Source: Ciona intestinalis (taxonomy: Eukaryota > Chordata > Ascidiacea > Phlebobranchia > Cionidae). From it: a stretch of DNA of 64,000 nt. The position numbers and the translations under genes were made by a program. The DNA lies in the NCBI RefSeq assembly GCF_000224145.3, contig NC_020168.2:1019534-1083533 (forward strand), given 5' to 3'. Below are positions 61,901-64,000 of this stretch, piece after piece. Under the pieces are notes generated by a model. It saw nothing but the letters and a program-made list of their open reading frames with translations, did not search any database and had not been told where the DNA came from. How positions within the stretch are numbered: position 1 is the first letter of the stretch; every line of letters starts with the position of its first letter.

Positions 61901-62212
61901 CTTCACAAACCAAGCATTCTTGGGTAATCTATTTGTTTTAAATGCCAAACTGTTTGTACCTGGTAAAATGTTAACATATAAGAGGACTAGTGATCGTATT
62001 CTATATAGATAAAGGTCTGTGATCTTACGCTAATACTAGTCAGGGTATCTGGGATTTAGGCTTGAGTTGCCCTATTACCCCGTGAATTGATGCTTACTCT
62101 ATGTCAGTTTTATTGTATTTACATATCATTAACTACTTTAACTAAAAACGAATAACCAAGAATTTTACTTTACAGTCGATGTTCTATCTCTGCTGAAGCT
62201 GGTAACAATTGA
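58973..62212 (+). CDS. GPR137-family seven-transmembrane protein
   Basis: Eight exons join in phase to 368 aa: 58973-59353, 59565-59614, 59933-60017, 60429-60584, 60668-60817, 61199-61324, 61708-61829, 62176-62212. The match to human GPR137/137B/137C runs the whole length: [80 protein letters not shown] and [14 protein letters not shown]. The N-terminus has NSS/NVT glycosylation sites before the first helix. In mammals these are lysosomal membrane proteins, not typical G-protein receptors, and GPR137B affects Rag GTPase/mTORC1 signalling. The C-terminal tail is short, stopping 12 residues into the last exon. One gene probably represents all three vertebrate paralogues. The start is the first ATG of the frame (MASCHNSS). 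Confidence 0.95.
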
Positions 62213-63016
62213 AGGATATTTATAATTGTTAATATTTATAATATATTTTATTTATAATTTTAATATTGTTAACAATATATGTTTATAAACCTTAATATAT
62301 ATTTATATTAAAGTTGTACATGCTACTTCATATAGATAAGTTGTATAAAAAAAAATTTATAAAGAAAAAATGAACTTTGATTTTATGATTGAATATTAAC
62401 ATGTACTAATATATATTGATTGTTATGTTGCCCAGTTTTATTGTTTGAATCTATCAGTGTTAAAATGTTTTGTTGCTATATTTGTGTTAAATTAATAATA
62501 CATTTAAATTTAGTTAATGTGACTGGTCAATTTTATTTTTATAAACTGCTAGAGAGGCATACCAACAAAAAATTGATCTAAAGGTATTACTTGGAATGTG
62601 CAACAATGCATACGGGACTTCCCATAGGAAAAGTGATACACAATGAGCCTTGAATCCATCTATTAAACTCCAGGCCACATTTAGGTGTGCCAGGTTTCCT
62701 TATAGAAGGTTCAAACAATACCACTGAACAACCAAGTAGACTTAAAACTAAGATTTTTCAGTTTTAATTTGATTTTCACTGAAAAAGCAAAAAGACGTTG
62801 CCACAATTTGTATTGCTTCGAAGTAGTAAAGAGATCTACAAACACAGGAAATTACAAGAAAGAGTTCACATCATATCACAGAAGTAAACTTCCTAAACAT
62901 GTGAAACAAGAGTGACAATTTTGTTCCTACATTAGTTTCAACCAATACCCGCAAGTCCAAAAATATTTATAAAAAGGACTTTTCCTTTGAAAATTCTTAA
63001 ATATATTTTATGCCAT
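62213..63016. other. Spacer between convergent GPR137 and DDOST genes
   Basis: The first 150 bases are AT-rich GPR137 3' UTR with an attaaag at about 62310; the rest shows no ORF, known repeat or structured element that I recognise. Confidence 0.6.
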
Positions 63017-63977
63017 TTATTCAGATTTGACTTTCTTTGCATCATCATGGTAAAGGAAGAACACAGAGAAGATAACAACACCAAGCATCATGCTGAATGC
63101 ACTGGCATAATATGGGTATGCAGATGATATAAATCTCTCATACTGAGTGTGCTGCAATGGGCGAACAGAAACTTGAGTGGCACTCTTTAAAAATGTGTAT
63201 CCTAATCTGGAGTAATCAATTTTAAATTGGAAAACACCATACACATCGGGTAGTTTAAAATCAATGGTAAAAGCTCCAAGTTTTGGATTGAGTTTGATGG
63301 GTAATCTCACAAACGGATCAATCCTAACAAATTCCATCTGGACATCATCACCCTTGAACGGCTTCCATTTTCCATCAATAGTACGTTCTTCGATTACAAT
63401 GCTGAAGTGCTGTATGAACAGGTTTTTAAACAATAATCATAAAAATTACCACAAATAAGTTTCAACATACCACCATATCTGTGATGGTGTAAGCATCAGG
63501 TGCGACTTTCTCTCCCAATTTATGATGATTAATCTTTCCAACTCGTAACACACCACTTTCTGAAAACACCCACTTAGAAAGGGTGATTACAAAGTCAGCA
63601 TTGCCAGATTTTGCAAACCTGAAATAAATCACATGTAAGCAAACAAATATTCTGCCTAACATTTTTGACTTACGCCTTTGAACCGGGTGAATCCTGTTTA
63701 ACTCCAGAAGTCAAATAATCATCACTGAACATTTGAAGTGAACCAGCAAATACAAGACGTGCATTGTTGCGAGCCTAAACATATTTGTTTAAATCCATAG
63801 TGATGTGAGTAACTTTCAACAGTTTGATAATATACCTGTAATCCTGCAACTAACACAGTGTTTGTACCAACTCCAAGAGGATATTGTTCAATTTTGTCAT
63901 CAGTAAAGTAGGAGTAGCAAGTTGCTGAACCTTTCATTATTGGTAGAACAAGTGGGTTTTCCTGATCAAGTACCATC
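63017..63977 (-). CDS. DDOST: DDOST/OST48, oligosaccharyltransferase subunit (3' part)
   Basis: The last four exons, in phase: 63836-63977, 63674-63774, 63471-63618, 63017-63409. Earlier exons lie beyond the window. The sequence follows human DDOST closely: [86 protein letters not shown] and [19 protein letters not shown] (start of the single C-terminal membrane helix), then a short cytosolic tail DDAKKVKSE. The protein is a non-catalytic subunit of the ER complex that transfers the N-glycan to nascent proteins. The stop codon overlaps an AATAAA on the minus strand, suggesting a very short 3' UTR. Confidence 0.97.
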
Positions 63978-64000
63978 CTGAAAGTTATAACGTTTCAATA

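Overview
The window reads as chordate genomic DNA, most likely a sea squirt of the genus Ciona. It is AT-rich, has short phase-consistent exons with small introns, and holds seven closely packed genes. All seven proteins match animal-specific or vertebrate-like families. It is also littered with short TIR elements and tRNA-derived SINEs of the kind seen in Ciona. I cannot fix the species from sequence alone. No phage, bacterial or CRISPR content was seen. Four 50-base N runs mark assembly gaps.

Layout. (1) 457-16971, minus: a large MEGF8-like gene with 26 in-frame exons, running CUB, EGF, kelch propeller, PSI repeats, EGF/laminin-EGF, second CUB, second kelch propeller. It is incomplete at both ends in this window. 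(2) 16972-21095: repeat-rich spacer with two gaps. (3) 21096-33234, plus: complete DNAAF2/kintoun (17 exons, 760 aa), a cytoplasmic dynein-arm assembly factor. (4) 33235-36159: a stack of TIR elements and SINEs. (5) 36160-37280, plus: a small cysteine-rich caveolin (3 exons, 142 aa). (6) 38544-42344, minus: an FLVCR-family transporter (11 exons, 527 aa). (7) 42345-45946: repeats. (8) 45947-55822, plus: Numb (8 constitutive exons plus a candidate 36-nt cassette exon in the PTB domain). (9) 55823-58972: repeats. (10) 58973-62212, plus: GPR137-family seven-TM protein (8 exons, 368 aa). (11) 63017 to beyond the window, minus: the 3' part of DDOST/OST48.

The genes are not an operon and do not form one pathway. 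MEGF8 and DNAAF2 lie next to each other in divergent orientation. Both are linked in vertebrates to cilia and left-right patterning, but a functional reason for the pairing is only a guess. Exon boundaries were placed by hand from GT/GC-AG sites and reading-phase continuity, and every gene model closes in phase.

The most useful observations are the Numb PTB micro-exon candidate, a probable GC-AG intron in DNAAF2, an unusually cysteine-rich caveolin, a hAT-like element with a perfect 8-bp target duplication, a TA-flanked element inside a minisatellite, a 20-bp perfect hairpin between two genes, nested TIR elements, and two direct repeats that may be assembly artefacts. I did not find a clearly new biological system.
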